64,000 bases of DNA. Source: Paramecium sonneborni. Taxonomy: Eukaryota > Ciliophora > Oligohymenophorea > Peniculida > Parameciidae. The position numbers and the translations under genes are program-made. The notes under the pieces are model-generated. The model had not been told where the DNA came from and made no database searches. It saw only the letters and a program-made list of their open reading frames with translations. The stretch covers positions 391,714-455,713 of the forward strand of contig CAJJDN010000073.1 in NCBI GenBank assembly GCA_905182985.1. The letters run 5' to 3'. Shown in pieces: positions 12,315 to 25,199 of this stretch. Position 1 is the stretch's first letter, and every line of letters starts with the position of its first letter.

Positions 12315-14835
12315 TCACTTATTCTTAACACCAGAATTTTAGTTAACATTTTTTAATTCATTCTTACTAAACTGTTTTATTAGATTGATTAATTGTTAAT
12401 TTGAATTTTCTAATATTTCTTTTAACTACTTACAAAGTAATGAATAATCTCCAACCATAGAATTTATAGCCATTTGTTTTTATTTTGATAAATTACCTAT
12501 ATCAATCATTAAGTTTAATGCTTCAGTAACATTAGCAAGTTTAATATTGATATTTTGTATAAAGTAATCAATAATCTAATCTAAATAAAATTTATCAACT
12601 TTTATTTTTTGTAAGATAGAAATTTCATTTTTCCCAATACTATTTTGTAAAAAAGAGTTGGTTTCTTAAATTTGGATTTTGAGTTTATCAAACAAAGTTT
12701 GTAATTGATCTTTATCATTCTGACAATTTTCATTTTTGTTTAAATTTTCTTATTGTAATTGAATAACTTTTAATAATTCTAATAAATTTTAATGTTATTC
12801 TTGTGAATTTTTTTAATCTCTTTTAATATCTTCTAATGATTATTATACAAGCAAGCATTTTTATTCTTATTCTTCTCTTATGGTTTTTGATTCAAATTTT
12901 TATTCTATATATTGCATGATTTTATTATCTTATTCTTCTTATTAATTTTTCATTTATTACATAGTTAAGTGAATTTGTTTTATTTCATCTATTAAAGATT
13001 CCATTTTAATTTATTATTCTTTAATTTAATTTTCTTTTGTTTGAATTGTAGATAATTATTCATTAATAATTAAGTTTAGTTAATTAAATTGATTATTATT
13101 ATCCTAATTAATTTTTGCCCATTATTATACTTAATTTTCGTTCTCTTAAATTCTAATTTTTAATTAATCTTCTAATTTCTATTAATTAATACCTTATTCC
13201 TGTTATATTACTTTTATTTTTAATTAAGTCAACTCTTCTGAAAGAATTACGATTTTCTATTCTTTTTCTTCTATCGTTGTTTATTTTTTTTGATTTTCAA
13301 ATAATAATATTTTTTATTGTGATTCATTATCTTTTTCATTAAATTAATACTTTAGTATTTCTTATTTATAATTTTAGATTTCTTACTCGCATTTTGATAA
13401 TTTTTGTTTTTCTTCTTAAAGCATTTTTATTTCATTATTTTTTATTTCCACTTAGATTTTCAAATCACTAATGACTTAATTACAATTTAAAACTTAATCT
13501 TCATATTATTTAAATTTTGTATCATATTCTTCTTATTTAATTTCCGAATATTTTATTCTTGATTATTATTCTTAAATAATTTGATTGAAATTTTCGGTAT
13601 TTTTTGCTTCTTCTAATTAATTTTGTAATTAATTTTAATAATCATTCAATTTATTTTAAATTTATGCTTAAGATTATGTTAATTGAATAAATTATTCTTA
13701 AAATTTTAAATTTTCCATATAATTCATGATCTATTAAATTAAAGACATTGATTCATTCTATTTTTCTTCCTAAGCTTTTAATTATGATTGAAATTATAAA
13801 ACTAAAGGATTTTGTAGTGTTTATTAATTAACTTAGAGTTATTAAGGGAAATTGATTTATTATGGAATTGATTACACTTTAAAGGGACTATTTTAAATTG
13901 TAAAATTTTAGCCTAATTGTTTATTATTAGTAAAGTTGAATTTATCTAATTAATTTAGTTTATCAATTACTGCTGTGATATTTAATCTATCTTGTGGATT
14001 ATATTGAAGCATTTAATATAAAAGATCTTTTAATTATTAAGTTTCTTACAAAGAATTAATTTTATCTTTTAAATAATTTTGATTGCTTTATAATATCAAA
14101 TTTTATGTTTCTTTTATATTTGATCCTATATTAATAATAATAAAATAATACCTTGAAATAATGGTTCTGCTTTACAAAGTTCATAAAATACACAAGCTAA
14201 TGACCAAATATCAACAGCTGTAGTATAATTAGTTTAACCTTGAATTTATTCTGGTGCTTAAAATAATGGAGTTCCTACATTTAATGTCATAAAACGTTCT
14301 TGAATCTTTTTAGATAGGCCAAAATCAATGAGTTTAAATTCATCTCCTACTTAAATAAAGTTTTCAGGTTTAATATCTCTGTGAATTAATTTTAGGGTTT
14401 GATGAAAAAATTTAAGTGAAAAAGATAACTAAATAAATTAATAAATAAAAATACCTATTTCATTATTTTAATTTTCTATTCTAAAGTAATTTATTATTAG
14501 TTTATAAAGGTATATAGATCATACTATCCAGCTTCCATTAAAATAAATGTTTAATTATTATAATTAAATATTTCATAAATCCTTATTATATATGATGCCT
14601 GATTAAATTATAATCCTGGATTCTCATACTAATTTTAGTGCTTAATTATTGTATTAGTAATTTCGATTTCATTCTTATTGATATTTTATTATTATTTTAA
14701 AGCAAATTCTCTAAAATTATTTTAACCCCAATCTATTGCTTAAACTAATAATACTTAGCCTTATTATCCACTTCCAACTTTTTTTAAAATTTTAAATTTT
14801 CTATTTGGATATTCTTAATTTGGTGCATGAATCAT
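12315..14835 (-). CDS. Protein kinase with long coiled-coil tail, 822 aa
   Basis: Begins MIHAPNQEYPNRKFKILKK. Kinase residues about 10-290: [98 protein letters not shown]. From about residue 330 it is Gln-rich coiled coil to ...NQNSGVKNK. Introns 14454-14429 and 14151-14126, both 26 nt; with them the coding length is an exact multiple of three. Stop TGA 12317-12315. The two introns sit at the same codons as in the paralogous kinases of this window. Confidence 0.88.
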
Positions 14836-15220
14836 TTTTTAATAATAAAGTTGTTATTCTATTAATTTATTATAATAAATAATATTTTTGTTATATAATT
14901 AAAAACTCAAAAAATTTATATTAATTGTATTGACTGCAAATTTTGGTATTGATAATGTCAAAATTAATTTTAAATATGAATAATACATTTTTTGATCTTA
15001 TTATTATGTGATAGAGGAGAAGAAATTGAATAATTAAGATATTGAATAATTAAGATATTGAATAATTAAGATATTGAATAATAAAGAAATTGAATAATAA
15101 AGAAATTGAATAATAAAGATTATTAAGATCTAAATGAACTGAATGAATATATGTTATATTATAATTTATTAAGAATAAATGTTATTTATTTATTTATTAT
15201 TGATAATAACTGATTATTAT
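14836..15220. other. Intergenic region containing a 16-bp tandem repeat
   Basis: Lies between the 5' end of a kinase gene and the 3' end of a coiled-coil gene, both on the minus strand. Noncoding apart from the tandem repeat at 15025-15120. Confidence 0.55.
15025..15120. repeat. 16-bp tandem repeat, six units
   Basis: Six consecutive 16-bp units without spacers. Units 1-3 are attgaataattaagat, units 4-5 are attgaataataaagaa and unit 6 is attgaataataaagat. The two unit types are grouped, as expected from successive local duplication. The repeat is just downstream of the stop of the 15221-16209 gene (minus strand), so it may be in its 3' flank. Confidence 0.95.
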
Positions 15221-16209
15221 TCATTTTAATGTAGACATGAATCCACTTTTCCTAACTTAAACTTATTCAGATTATTTATAATCAACGGTTCTTCCAATAT
15301 TATCTTTTTTTTCAACAACAATAGACTATTATTTGATGAATAGAATACTTTAACTTCTTTGACTTCTCCTTTTTTGATAGATTCTAATTCAGCTTCAGCT
15401 AACATAAGTTTTTCTTAGGTTTCGTGATATTCTCTATTAAGAATGATGAATTTTTATTTCCAAGTTTCTACTTCCTATTGAATAATAAATAAGTAAAAAT
15501 AAATACTTTAGAAAGATATGTCATTTTTTCAACAGTAACTTCTTCATGGGTAGTCTACAATTCTTCAATATGATGATGTGCATCATCTAATTCTCCTTTA
15601 AGAAGATTGATGTCTGCCTATAATTAAGAGATGATTCCATCTTATTTAGTGATTTATCTCTATATTAGAATAAAGATGATATAATTACTTCTCTTTCAAC
15701 AATGGTTGTTTATAGTGAAACTAAACTTGAGCTTCTGGATAAATCATTTTTTTAGATTTATGCTCTAAGATCAGAAATAGTTCTATCTTTTTATGCACTA
15801 TTATCAATTTCATGTTCTAATTACATTTTAACCATTCTTAATTCTTTTTCTAATTTAGAAATCTATAATATAATAATGATAAATAAACTTATTCAGTATC
15901 AGTGACAACTTCTTTAACAATTTTGACTTCAGGCTACCTCATTTCTAATTCCATGATTCTAGCTCTAAGTGTTTCAACTTCTCTATTATTGACTTTCTTT
16001 TTCTTAGTCTTTTTAACTTAAGGACATGGTTAATAAACTGCTTGTTGTGGCATAATTAAAAATGTAGGTGGATGATATGTGTATTGACTGTAACATTTCT
16101 AATAGATTTGATTTGATATAGGCAAGTAAAATCGACCATCTACATCATAATTATAAGGAAGTTATGGAATCTCTGAATCGTAGTTCAATTACTCTGTTTC
16201 TGGATTCAT
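15221..16209 (-). CDS. Coiled-coil protein, 292 aa
   Basis: Not assigned to a family. N-terminal ~75 residues are Tyr/Pro-rich (MNPETEQLNYDSEIPQLPYN, ...YTYHPPTFLIMPQQAVYQP), followed by a basic stretch (KKTKKKKVNNREVE) and a continuous coiled coil to about residue 265 (ETLRARIMELE, LRMVKMQLEHE, LLKGELDDAHHHIEELQ, LMLAEAELESIKK). Four introns: 15888-15863 (26), 15688-15660 (29), 15506-15475 (32) and 15348-15326 (23 nt); together they give an exact reading frame to TGA 15223-15221. The look is that of a cytoskeletal or basal-body component, which is inference only. Confidence 0.8.
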
Positions 16210-16238
16210 TAATAACTCAGAAATAAAATAAATTAAAA

Positions 16239-18897
16239 ATGAAATTAAACGATCAAAAAAACAATACTCAATTAACTATCTTTCCTTAAGCTTATAATCA
16301 AAATATGACTGAAGCATATAAATATTTATCAAGAGAGTCAAGTGTAATCAAAAATGAAAAATCTATTTTAAAATCTCCATCATCTAATTTATTATAAACT
16401 GCATCAAATAGAGGAAGTGATAAAAAAGTTAGAATCTAAGAATCTGCTAATAAGGGTTCATTATAATTCAAAAGTACAGCATAATTTGGTAGATCATCAA
16501 CTGATTTTATCTAAATTCCTCCAATTAGAACTCTTAACAGAGAGGATAGAGAAAAACTAATAGCCACTCTTATTTAATAGGTTAAATAGTAGAATTAATT
16601 AATTATATAATTGCAAGATAGAGTATAATCGTAAACAGAATAATTAGATCAATTCAATCTTTAAAATGAAACATATCAATAAAAACACAAATGTTATGCA
16701 GACATTATTTCAAATTCAAATAAAATTAATTCAAGAAGTACATTAAATTTAATATATATTATTATTAGTTTAATAAATTGCAGAAATTAAAGAATTACAT
16801 TATAGAACATAAAATGATCAATTAGAACTATTAAATTAGATATATGAACAAGAACTTGATATGGATACTGCAATTAAATGGAGAAATGCTAGATTATAAT
16901 TTTATTTTTTAGATGCATTCTCTAAGGCTGCAAAATATTCTAAAAAATTGAATAATATTATCTCTAAAAAATAGAATCAATAATTATAGGAATGTTTTAA
17001 CGGTTGGAAGTTTTATATACAAAAAAAAGCATTATTGAATTAATTTAATTAAGTTAGGAAACTTAGAATTGTTATTAATTTTTGGATGAATTGGAAATAA
17101 TATATAGAAGATAAAAAATAGTATAATAATAATCTTAAGATATCAATTTTATTTTATAATAAGAATTTGAAAAAAAAATGTTTTATTGAATTGAAATAGA
17201 ATTATTTAAAATATAATTTTAGTCTAAATGATTTTAAAAAAATTACTTAATCTTCAATAAATGAATTTAATAGAATAAAGTTGTTTAAAGTAAAAAAATA
17301 TTATGATAGTAGGTTTTTAGTTAATGGATTTTATGGATAAAGAAAGAGAATTAAAAATAATAAATAATTTACCAACATATAAATAATAGACGTATAAAAT
17401 AGATGAAGGGATTAATTTAATTTTTGAAATAGAATTGTAATTTTCATAAAGAGAGAGCAAATAAAATAGTGATGTAAAGAGGGTAAATAAAATTAAGAAA
17501 GTTATTTAATTAAATGAAAGAGAATTGGAAATAAAATAAATATAGAGAGAACTAAATTAAATTGAATAGAAATTTCTTTATAAAGTTAAGGTAATTTAAG
17601 TAATGGATGAGGGAATATTAAAAATTATCAAGATTGAATTGTATAAGTATTAAGGTTGTAGAAAAGAGAGAGACTTAATTTTTATAGAGATGTATTTAAA
17701 ATAGAATTATTAATTTTTTTAGTATTTGATACTTTGAAAAATAATGGAATTAAGAGTAAGATGAAGAGATAGAATGAAATATTATTAAGTAAGAAATATG
17801 ACAATAGAGTATTAAATTGGGCATTTATGCATTGGTTAAGTAATCTATTGAAGAAGAAAAACTTATTAGTAAAGGAATAAAATGTAGTAATTTTGAAACA
17901 GAAAGATATTGATTATTAGTAATAAAATGATGTATAGAACTTAAAATAAATGTACGATAGTGTTTAATAATAATTGTTAAATTAGGAAGAGTAAATAAAT
18001 AATTATAAAATATTGATATCTAATTAAAAAGAAGTAGAAAGAGAATTGTAAATGCAATAGTAAATAAAATATAAAATAATAATATAGTGATTATTTAAAG
18101 TAAGAATTAACAGCAGCAAAAGATTAATTAGTACATTATTAAATAGAAGGAGATGAAGTGAGGATTTTAAAGGAATAATATTCGTAAGCTTAATAATAAT
18201 TGAAAGATTTAAGAATGCAATAGAAATGTAATGTTTGAATTGTTTTAGGGTGAAGTAAGTTCTCCAATTAAAAATCTTAAGAATAGTGGTATGAATATAA
18301 ATATAGATCATGATTAATTAAGAAAATAGGTAGAGATTAGTTCTACATTACTTAATGATTAGAAATAAGAATATAATTAATTATAAATGGAATATTCTAG
18401 AGTAGTTGGCGATTATGAAAAAAAAATAAAAGATATTGAAAAGTATTTTGTAGATTTATGTGATAAATAAAAGTTATAAATTGAAAGATGTAATCATTAT
18501 AATATAAATTTAGTGTTGAAAGAGAACTAATCTATTAAAATTGAGAATCAATAAAATATAGTTTCTAGAAATAAACTTGTTGATGAATTAAATATGATTC
18601 ATGAATCTTTTCGAGAAGATTTACCACATTAAAATAGAAATAATTTTTAAATTTAGGATTCTTATGAATAATAATAATTTCATTAGGGTCGAAGATTAAA
18701 ATCTCATTTATATAGTCAAACATCACCTGTTTCAGATCATTAATAATCTCAAAATTCTCCATTCAAAAAAGTATAGATTGAAGATAGGTATCTATATTTA
18801 ATTATCAAGAAAAATTAAAGAAGAGGCATCAAATTTAAGAGAAGATATTAAACGAAGATTGGCTTCATTAAAAACATAAATGGATTGTTAATCATGA
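16239..18897 (+). CDS. Sfi1-like centrin-binding-repeat protein with coiled-coil C-terminus (~835 aa)
   Basis: Residues about 1-130 are low complexity, then a short coiled coil, then a run of Trp-containing helical repeats of the Sfi1 type (spacing Leu...Phe/Trp): ECFNGWKFYIQKKALLNQF, VVINFWMNWKQYI-like, QWILWIKKENQK, QFKQWMREYQKL, NWAFMHWLSNLLKKK. Such repeats bind centrin in basal bodies and, in Paramecium, the infraciliary lattice. The C-terminal third is coiled coil ending SLKTQMDCQS. Introns 16738-16768, 17290-17312, 17692-17722, 18060-18087 and the last at about 18787-18808. The junction near 18226-18244 is unresolved: the canonical 21-nt GTA...TAG intron breaks the frame, and only a 16-nt removal keeps it. 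Function by repeat resemblance. Confidence 0.72.
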
Positions 18898-18920
18898 ATT
18901 TGTTATAATTTTTTTAATCT

Positions 18921-19653
18921 ATGAATAAATACTAACTATTAAAAAATCATATTCAACAATTGATCCATTAAAATAATACTACTAATATCTTGTTCATTAG
19001 ACATGGATAAACTAATTAAAATTTAAGTAATACAATATGTGGTTGGACGGATAGCAGATTGACAATTAGAGGTATTATCATTATAGATAATTATTTTAGG
19101 AAGAGAATAATCTAATCAATTATTATAAGCTTTATTACCATTTCGTGAACAATTTAAAGGAATTTATACATCTGATTTGAAAAGGGCAAAAGAAACAGCT
19201 TAAATAAGTTTAGGATTTCCTCATGATAATTATATAATTTAAGATATTCGTTTAAGGTTGATATATAAAATTACACAAAAGAGAGCTCAATTTTGGAAAA
19301 CATGAGAATATTGCATATTCTATGTTAGATTAAGAAACAAAGGACACTATTTTCACTTTATAATACTAAGCTCCTGGAGGAGAATCCTGGGTATAAGCTT
19401 GTGAAAGAGCTATGTAATTAGTGAAGGAGAAATGTAATTAAAATGGTACATATTTGATGTTTTCTCATGGAGTAAATTAAATAAAGATAATTAAAAGGGA
19501 TTGATATGTACTATCACATATTATTTGGGACTATAGAATTCAATAGGGAATTGCAGCTGCGTAGGTTTAGAATATGATAAAGAGAAAAATGAGATGAAAT
19601 AAATATAGTTTAAATGGGAAATGCCACAAGAAGATAGTGAATTAGAAATATGA
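18921..19653 (+). CDS. Histidine phosphatase / phosphoglycerate-mutase family protein, 217 aa
   Basis: Shows the family's catalytic signature ILFIRHGQTNQN (phosphorylated His), the GWTDSRLTIRGREQS segment, IYTSDLKRAKETAQ (second Arg), IRLRELNFGKHE, and the second catalytic His in LMFSHGGLI. The APGGESWVQACERA segment matches the cofactor-dependent branch (PhoE / fructose-2,6-bisphosphatase-like). Three introns, 19072-19099 (28), 19257-19281 (25) and 19472-19497 (26 nt), each needed to keep a motif intact. Starts 23 bp after the stop of the upstream gene. Substrate cannot be told from sequence. Confidence 0.9.
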
Positions 19654-19689
19654 GATGAAAATATTTATTTATAATAAAATTATTTAAAT

Positions 19690-20012
19690 ATGGATAAATT
19701 TGATTGTTTGAAGATGACTATAGAGAAATTGCTAAATTCATATAAAACAGTGTAGAATGTTGAGACAGAACAATTTTCCTTAAGTAACTGAGTATTTAGT
19801 AGGATATAAAAATAAGAGAACAAGGATGAATTGAAAGTCATTCTTAGGTTTGAAAGATGGAAAAGAATTTTCTAAATAATTTTAAGAATTAATCGACATA
19901 TCTATATCTATAAGGATTTTTAGTTGAGATGAAAAGAGGGTTAGAATAATTGTCGAATTGGGTTTAAGATGAAAAGAAAAGATATAAATAAGTATAGAAA
20001 TAAAAGAATTGA
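19690..20012 (+). CDS. Small hypothetical protein, 89 aa
   Basis: MDKFDCLKMTIEKLLNSYKT... with a polar, helical C-terminus (VEMKRGLEQLSNWVQDEKKR). Two introns are required: 19784-19816 (33 nt, containing a TGA) and 19837-19856 (20 nt). After splicing the frame is exactly 90 codons ending TGA 20010-20012. No family recognised; composition and splice fit make it a believable small gene. Starts 36 bp after the preceding stop. Confidence 0.68.
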
Positions 20013-20357
20013 ATTTGTTTATGATTAAAATATAGTTTATTCTATTTGATAATAATAGCATTTAGTTTGTTTAATGTAAAATATAAAGTATTAAATGCAG
20101 AGAATTATAATAATTGAATAATTAATAATAAAAGTAAAAAAATTAAAGAGTAAATTAATGAATCATTAATTTGGATACATAAAAATCATTTAGAATTGAT
20201 CTTGTATTAGATTGTAATACTCTTGAAATATTTAATTAATTATTTTTTTGGAATTTCCTTATTATGAATTACTCAATTTATTTTTAATTTACATATTGTC
20301 ATGATTAATATTTTACTAGTATATAATATGATTAAAATCAACATAAAATAAAGTGGT
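20013..20357. other. Convergent intergenic spacer
   Basis: AT-rich spacer between two convergent genes; nothing identified. Confidence 0.55.
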
Positions 20358-21407
20358 TCATAAAAGGACTCCACCATATTGCTTCTTAAATTTTATGAGT
20401 TTGTCGCATTCTTCTATGTTTGAATCTTTGCTATAAAAAATGTCCAACTATTTAACTTCTTAATGGTAAACCGAGAAGAACTAAATTTAAACAATTATAA
20501 ATACATATCCAAAGTAGGTTTAAGAATCACTGTCAGTATAACACCCTTATCCTTTTAAATAATTGTATCTAAATTCTCCTTTGAAATAACTAAAATCAGG
20601 CCATGTCATCAAACCTTGACCATGCATTAAACCTTATTGCACTTTTCCATAATATCTAAAATGTATAAGATATATATACTTTCTGCCATCAGGAAATATA
20701 AACTAACCTCTCCCGTCTATTATTCCATTTTTAAATTAACCTTCATATTTTATTCCATTTTTTCTTATTTCTATTCCATTACCTTATAACCTATTATCAA
20801 TCCAACAACCTAAAATAACAATTAAAACTACCTCTAACTTCTTTTTTCTTATTTTTGAATACTCCAAAACCATTAGCTTTATTATCTATTAGATGACCTT
20901 CAAAACTAAATATAACTGAGAAAATTACACATCTCCATTTGAGTAGATCATTCTTGCTGGTCCATTAGCCTTATCATTTTTCCATATACTAATAAAATAC
21001 TATAATATTTTACCTTTCCAAATAATTTCCATCTGTCAAATAATGTTATTTTCCCACTCCATTTCTAATCCCATTTACCACTGAACCATAAAATATAGAA
21101 CCATCTGAACATATAAGATATGAATAGCCAGATGTATTAGAGTCCATCTCTTCTATGGCCTTAAATGTTCCCAATTCATTTATCTTTGACTAAACTTCAG
21201 GTCTTAATTCACCCAAACTTGTAATTTCTTATCCAATATTACAAAGAGAATGGGAAAGGTCATCTAAACTATCTTATGTTTTTATATTCTTGTTATCTTT
21301 AACTTATAGAATATTAGTTTACTTTTATATTGTTCTACCATCTTATTTGATGCTTAAGTCCTTTAAACAGATGTCTTTAACGAATTACTATTACAAACAC
21401 AACCCAT
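20358..21407 (-). CDS. MORN-repeat protein, 303 aa
   Basis: N-terminus MGCVCNSNSLKTS carries Gly2 and Cys residues, so N-myristoylation and palmitoylation are possible. From about residue 90 there are MORN-type repeats: GSIFYGSVVNGIRNGVGKQ, YIWKNDKANGPARM, FEGHLIDNKANGFGVF, YEGQFKNGIIDGRGQF, YYGKVQQGLMHGQGLM, YFKGEFRYNYLKGQG. MORN repeats mediate membrane and cytoskeleton association. Six introns of 20-25 nt (21322-21303, 21013-20989, 20928-20906, 20831-20810, 20679-20656, 20504-20481) give an exact frame. Stop TGA 20360-20358. Confidence 0.88.
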
Positions 21408-22022
21408 TTTTAATATGATATATATATTTATCATTTTAAATAAAACAGTAAGACTTTTTTATAACCAAGCAAAATTAATTGATTTATCATGCTCTTAAAA
21501 ATGAATCCTCATAAAACACTTATCATTTAAATAAAAATCAACACTTTTGCTTCTAATATTTAATTCATTAATATTTCATCCATTAAATAAATACTTGCCT
21601 GATTTGTATTTAGCTATTTGTACTTAATTATATTTCACTATTTAGCTTAAAAATATATCTATATTAAAAATTCAATAAAGATCAACAATTATCTGTTTAA
21701 AGTTCTGGACTAACCTAATTATTTCAAAGAACAGTTAAAATATTTTCAATATTATCGATTCTTAATAAAAATAGTTTATCTAAAAAATACTACTCATATG
21801 TACGTGTTCATAACTATATATATTTAATGGGGCTAGTTTGGATGCATCTACGATGATGTGAAAAATAAAATTATTTATTTAATATAAATTAGTTTGGCTT
21901 AATATAAATCATATTATTTAACACATCCAAATATATTTTTTAATTTCATTATTTAATTATTAATAACTCACTTCCTATTAGAGATTTAATGAAATGATTA
22001 TTAATATTTGTTATTCTTAATC
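21408..22022. other. Intergenic region
   Basis: About 0.6 kb upstream of the MORN gene start. No coding frame or other structure stands out. Confidence 0.5.
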
Positions 22023-22259
22023 ATGACATGGATTTTTCATTAATCTGCAATTATAGACAATGAATAAAATACTTAATTAATATAAATTTACAAATATTTT
22101 AGAAAGACTCAACAACTTTGTAAATTAGAAACAAATTAAAATGATGTCATAGTGGGAGTTAAAGCCATTCAATAATTTGTTTAAGTCTAAAGATACTAAT
22201 AGAGGATAGTGATGAGAAAAAATGAAGAATTAAGCTAGAGATTAAACAAATAGTTTTGA
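22023..22259 (+). CDS. Possible small protein, 78 aa
   Basis: Open code-6 frame from ATG 22023 to TGA 22257-22259. The second half reads like protein (TNQNDVIVGVKAIQQFVQVQ then MRKNEELSQRLNKQF), rich in Gln encoded by TAA/TAG. No homology recognised and no intron needed. The length is only modestly above what chance gives in code 6, so this is a candidate only. Confidence 0.35.
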
Positions 22260-22452
22260 AAACAATATATTTCTTAGAATAATATTGTCTTCTAATTGTA
22301 AATATAAAATTAGAAATATATACTAGTTTAATAATCTAGAAAAAACAGTTTTCTGTGAGATTCTATAAAAATAAAAGATTTAATTATACAAAGTAGAGGA
22401 ATAAACAAAATATAAATGATATTATTTTAAAACTTATATAATATTCAAATAT

Positions 22453-24181
22453 TCAAAGATAATCAATGAATTTGGTTAAGAAGTGAAGCATTTTGGATTC
22501 TTCTCCTGGATTTATCTTATTTGATACTAAATCTGCTTTTTTAATTTATCCATCATAAATGACATAGATTAATGGTGCCTGAATTGGAGATGGTAATATA
22601 AGGGATTCATTTAAAATATTATATCTATTAATTGAATGGTTTATACTTTTTAAAAGAGAGTTTTTTAAAATTAGAAATGTTTTTAACTCTATAAGGATGA
22701 GGATTACTAATACTGTCAACAATTTTTTCTAAGGTTTCAGCAACAGTATGACAAGCTGCACAACCTGGTTTATAAAAATAAATAAAATCAAATCCTGTCA
22801 AATTTAATGAATTTGCAGTAATAGTTTGTAATTTTTCAAGGGGAACTTTAACAAATGTTTTTTCATAATATTCTTCTCTAAAATTAGGAGATGTTTAGAT
22901 ATTTTCTATCTGATAATTAGTAGTTTAGACAATAAATTATTTCAATCTATTAACTGTGACTTTATCTCCAAAAGAAAATCTCTTACATTATTTATATTGA
23001 TCATATTATTTATCAGATGATATTTATTCGACAATATTAAAAGATGTAGTATAGGTTTGTTGTGAATTAAGATCAATCAATCTTATATCATCTAGAAATC
23101 CATTACTGACTAATCCAAAATATTTTTAGATTAAATTAATGTTATCTGAATAAATTATTCCAAATTACTATTGTTATTAAATATTCATTGATTTCTTAAC
23201 ACTAATTAGTTTTTTTATTATTTTTTCATTCATATCATTTTGACTATGATAAATGAGAATATATTGAACGCCCATTTGTTTATAAATGAGTAGTTAAGAA
23301 TCCATTTATTGTTAATTAAATACATAATTAACATAATTATTTGCAGTTAGAGTCAACTATTAAACGAATTTCAATTATTAAATAGAAGGTTATTAAGATT
23401 CATTAATATCAATTGAAAAAGATTATTATTTCTTTTTTTTGATATCTAATGTTTTTAAGTTTAAATCAGGTTCAATTTTGTTCATAAAGTATTCTTTAGA
23501 ATTATGTTCAAAGGATGACTCTTTAGCATTAAATATACTGGTTTATTTGAGTACATAAACTTTTCCAATATCATTATCTGAGAGCTCGAATTCTTTAGCA
23601 ACATTCTTATCTTTGATTATATAATATTATGCTTCCCTATTATAATCTATATAACGTAGCTCTCTAAATTGTTCTTCTAATTATTAAAAATCCTATTTAT
23701 TAGTTTATTCTTCTTAATTTTCCATAGTCTCTTCAGGTATATAACTCAAAAATATTTTAGCATCCATTTAATCAATAAGATTTATTGCATCTTATTTATT
23801 ATTTAAAATTCGTAGGGGTGTTAAAAAATTAAGCAATTTTAAATAGTCCTCTTCTTTTGTTATTTTGAGTTTTAGATATGTGTGATTATTGATAGCTACT
23901 AAATCATAATCATTAGAATAACCATCAAATATTTACATTTAAACTTATAAATTTTTTGGAAGTTCATCTATGATTTTCCTATTTAAAATTATTATTGTAT
24001 TTGAGAAATTTTATGGATTTGCTATCATTAGATTTATTTCCTATTCATTTATGGTATTAATTGTTTATGTATTAATTTAGTTACATCTCAAATTTTATTA
24101 TTAATTATAAATGAGAGTTAAACAAGTTGCTACTTAAGTTAATCTTAATAATTTTGGTAATAATCGAATGGTTCTAAACAT
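22453..24181 (-). CDS. Thioredoxin/PDI-like protein, 568 aa
   Basis: C-terminal domain (about residues 450-560) has the thioredoxin-fold active site in DFIYFYKPGCAACHTVAETL, that is CxxC = Cys-Ala-Ala-Cys after a hydrophobic strand. An N-terminal domain (residues ~40-160; IANPQNFSNTIIILNRK...) has the strand pattern of an inactive thioredoxin fold with no CxxC, as in many PDI-like proteins. The N-terminus MFRTIRLLPKLLRL... is basic and hydrophobic and could be a signal or a mitochondrial presequence. One intron, 22646-22625 (22 nt). No KDEL-type tail (ends FIDYL). Likely dithiol-disulfide exchange; compartment uncertain. Confidence 0.65.
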
Positions 24182-24253
24182 TATATTTATTTTTGATTTA
24201 TAATTGAAATAATCTAAAAATTTATTTTAATTAAATAATATATAAAACTAGTA

Positions 24254-25035
24254 ATGGAATAATAAATAACAGAGACAGCCAATAATTATAATACTATTAT
24301 AAATGAAGTCATTACTAAATTAAAGAGAAACTCTGATAAAGGTTAATTACAAATGAGTGAATCTGAAATCTTTATCTTTCAGGATGTATCAATCCTTTTT
24401 TAGTTCTAAAGCTTTGGCAAAACTATTTAAAAGCAATATAAGAAGGCAGAGAAATTAAATGTAAAACTGAAATCTAGAACTAACCAAAAATAACTTAAAT
24501 AGATACTTATTAATCAGAACCTGCTATTGTAAAAAAAGTGCTTGTTGTTAAAAAAGTAATTTCTTATATTTTCATAAAAGGAAGAGGCAGATGTTAGTTT
24601 TGATGAAGATTCAGATGAAGTTATTGCTTAAAATCATTAATAAATTGATAATTATGAAGTAATGTTTGTTATTGTTAATTAGAAAATAAAAGAATTTGAA
24701 AAGAATAGATCTGAAAGTATGAGAGAGAAAACTCTCTTTGATAAAATTAGAGAATTAGTCTAACTGAAAAATTATGTTAAATAAGAAGAATAAGATGATG
24801 ATGATACTGAAGAACCTAAAATATTTGATACTTAAATATATGCTTAAAAAATTAATACTGATACTATTGTAAGTAGAATCAGAGTAATTTTTCATTCTTA
24901 TTTTAGCCTAATAAATAGTAAAAGGCTAGTTTAGAAAATGTACTAATCAAAGAAAAAAATAATAAAGATGCACTCTATCCATAAGCATAATTGTAATTTA
25001 ATTTTCAAACTAATAAAAAAAAAAACTAATAATGA
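24254..25035 (+). CDS. Hypothetical acidic protein, 227 aa
   Basis: Not recognised. N-terminal helical part (NTIINEVITKLKRN...SESEIFIFQDLWQNYLKAI), an acidic stretch (ADVSFDEDSDEVIAQ), a charged helix (MREKTLFDKIRELVQLKN) and a second acidic patch (EEQDDDDTEEPKIF). Four introns, 24386-24411 (26), 24556-24580 (25), 24659-24682 (24) and 24884-24906 (23 nt), produce an exact 228-codon frame ending TGA 25033-25035. A nuclear protein is plausible from the acidic runs but this is inference. Confidence 0.72.
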
Positions 25036-25199
25036 TCGAATTGTATTTATCATTATATAAATTTTAGTTACTCCATTTTTCTATCCTTAATGACATGTAT
25101 ATTTTTAAATCATACATAAATTATCATTATTATTATTACTCTCTTATTTATTTATGTGCATATATAATCACATAATTAATATGTTCATTCAAACTACTC

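Noticed and set aside
18024..18762. Minus-strand ORFs at 18311-18024 and 18762-18565
   Set aside because: Antisense of well-formed exons of the Sfi1-like gene; hydrophobic complement of Lys/Gln-rich coding sequence.
24254..25035. Possible TFIIA large subunit
   Set aside because: The N-terminal helices and acidic patches are superficially similar, but the conserved C-terminal beta-barrel motif of TFIIA is absent.
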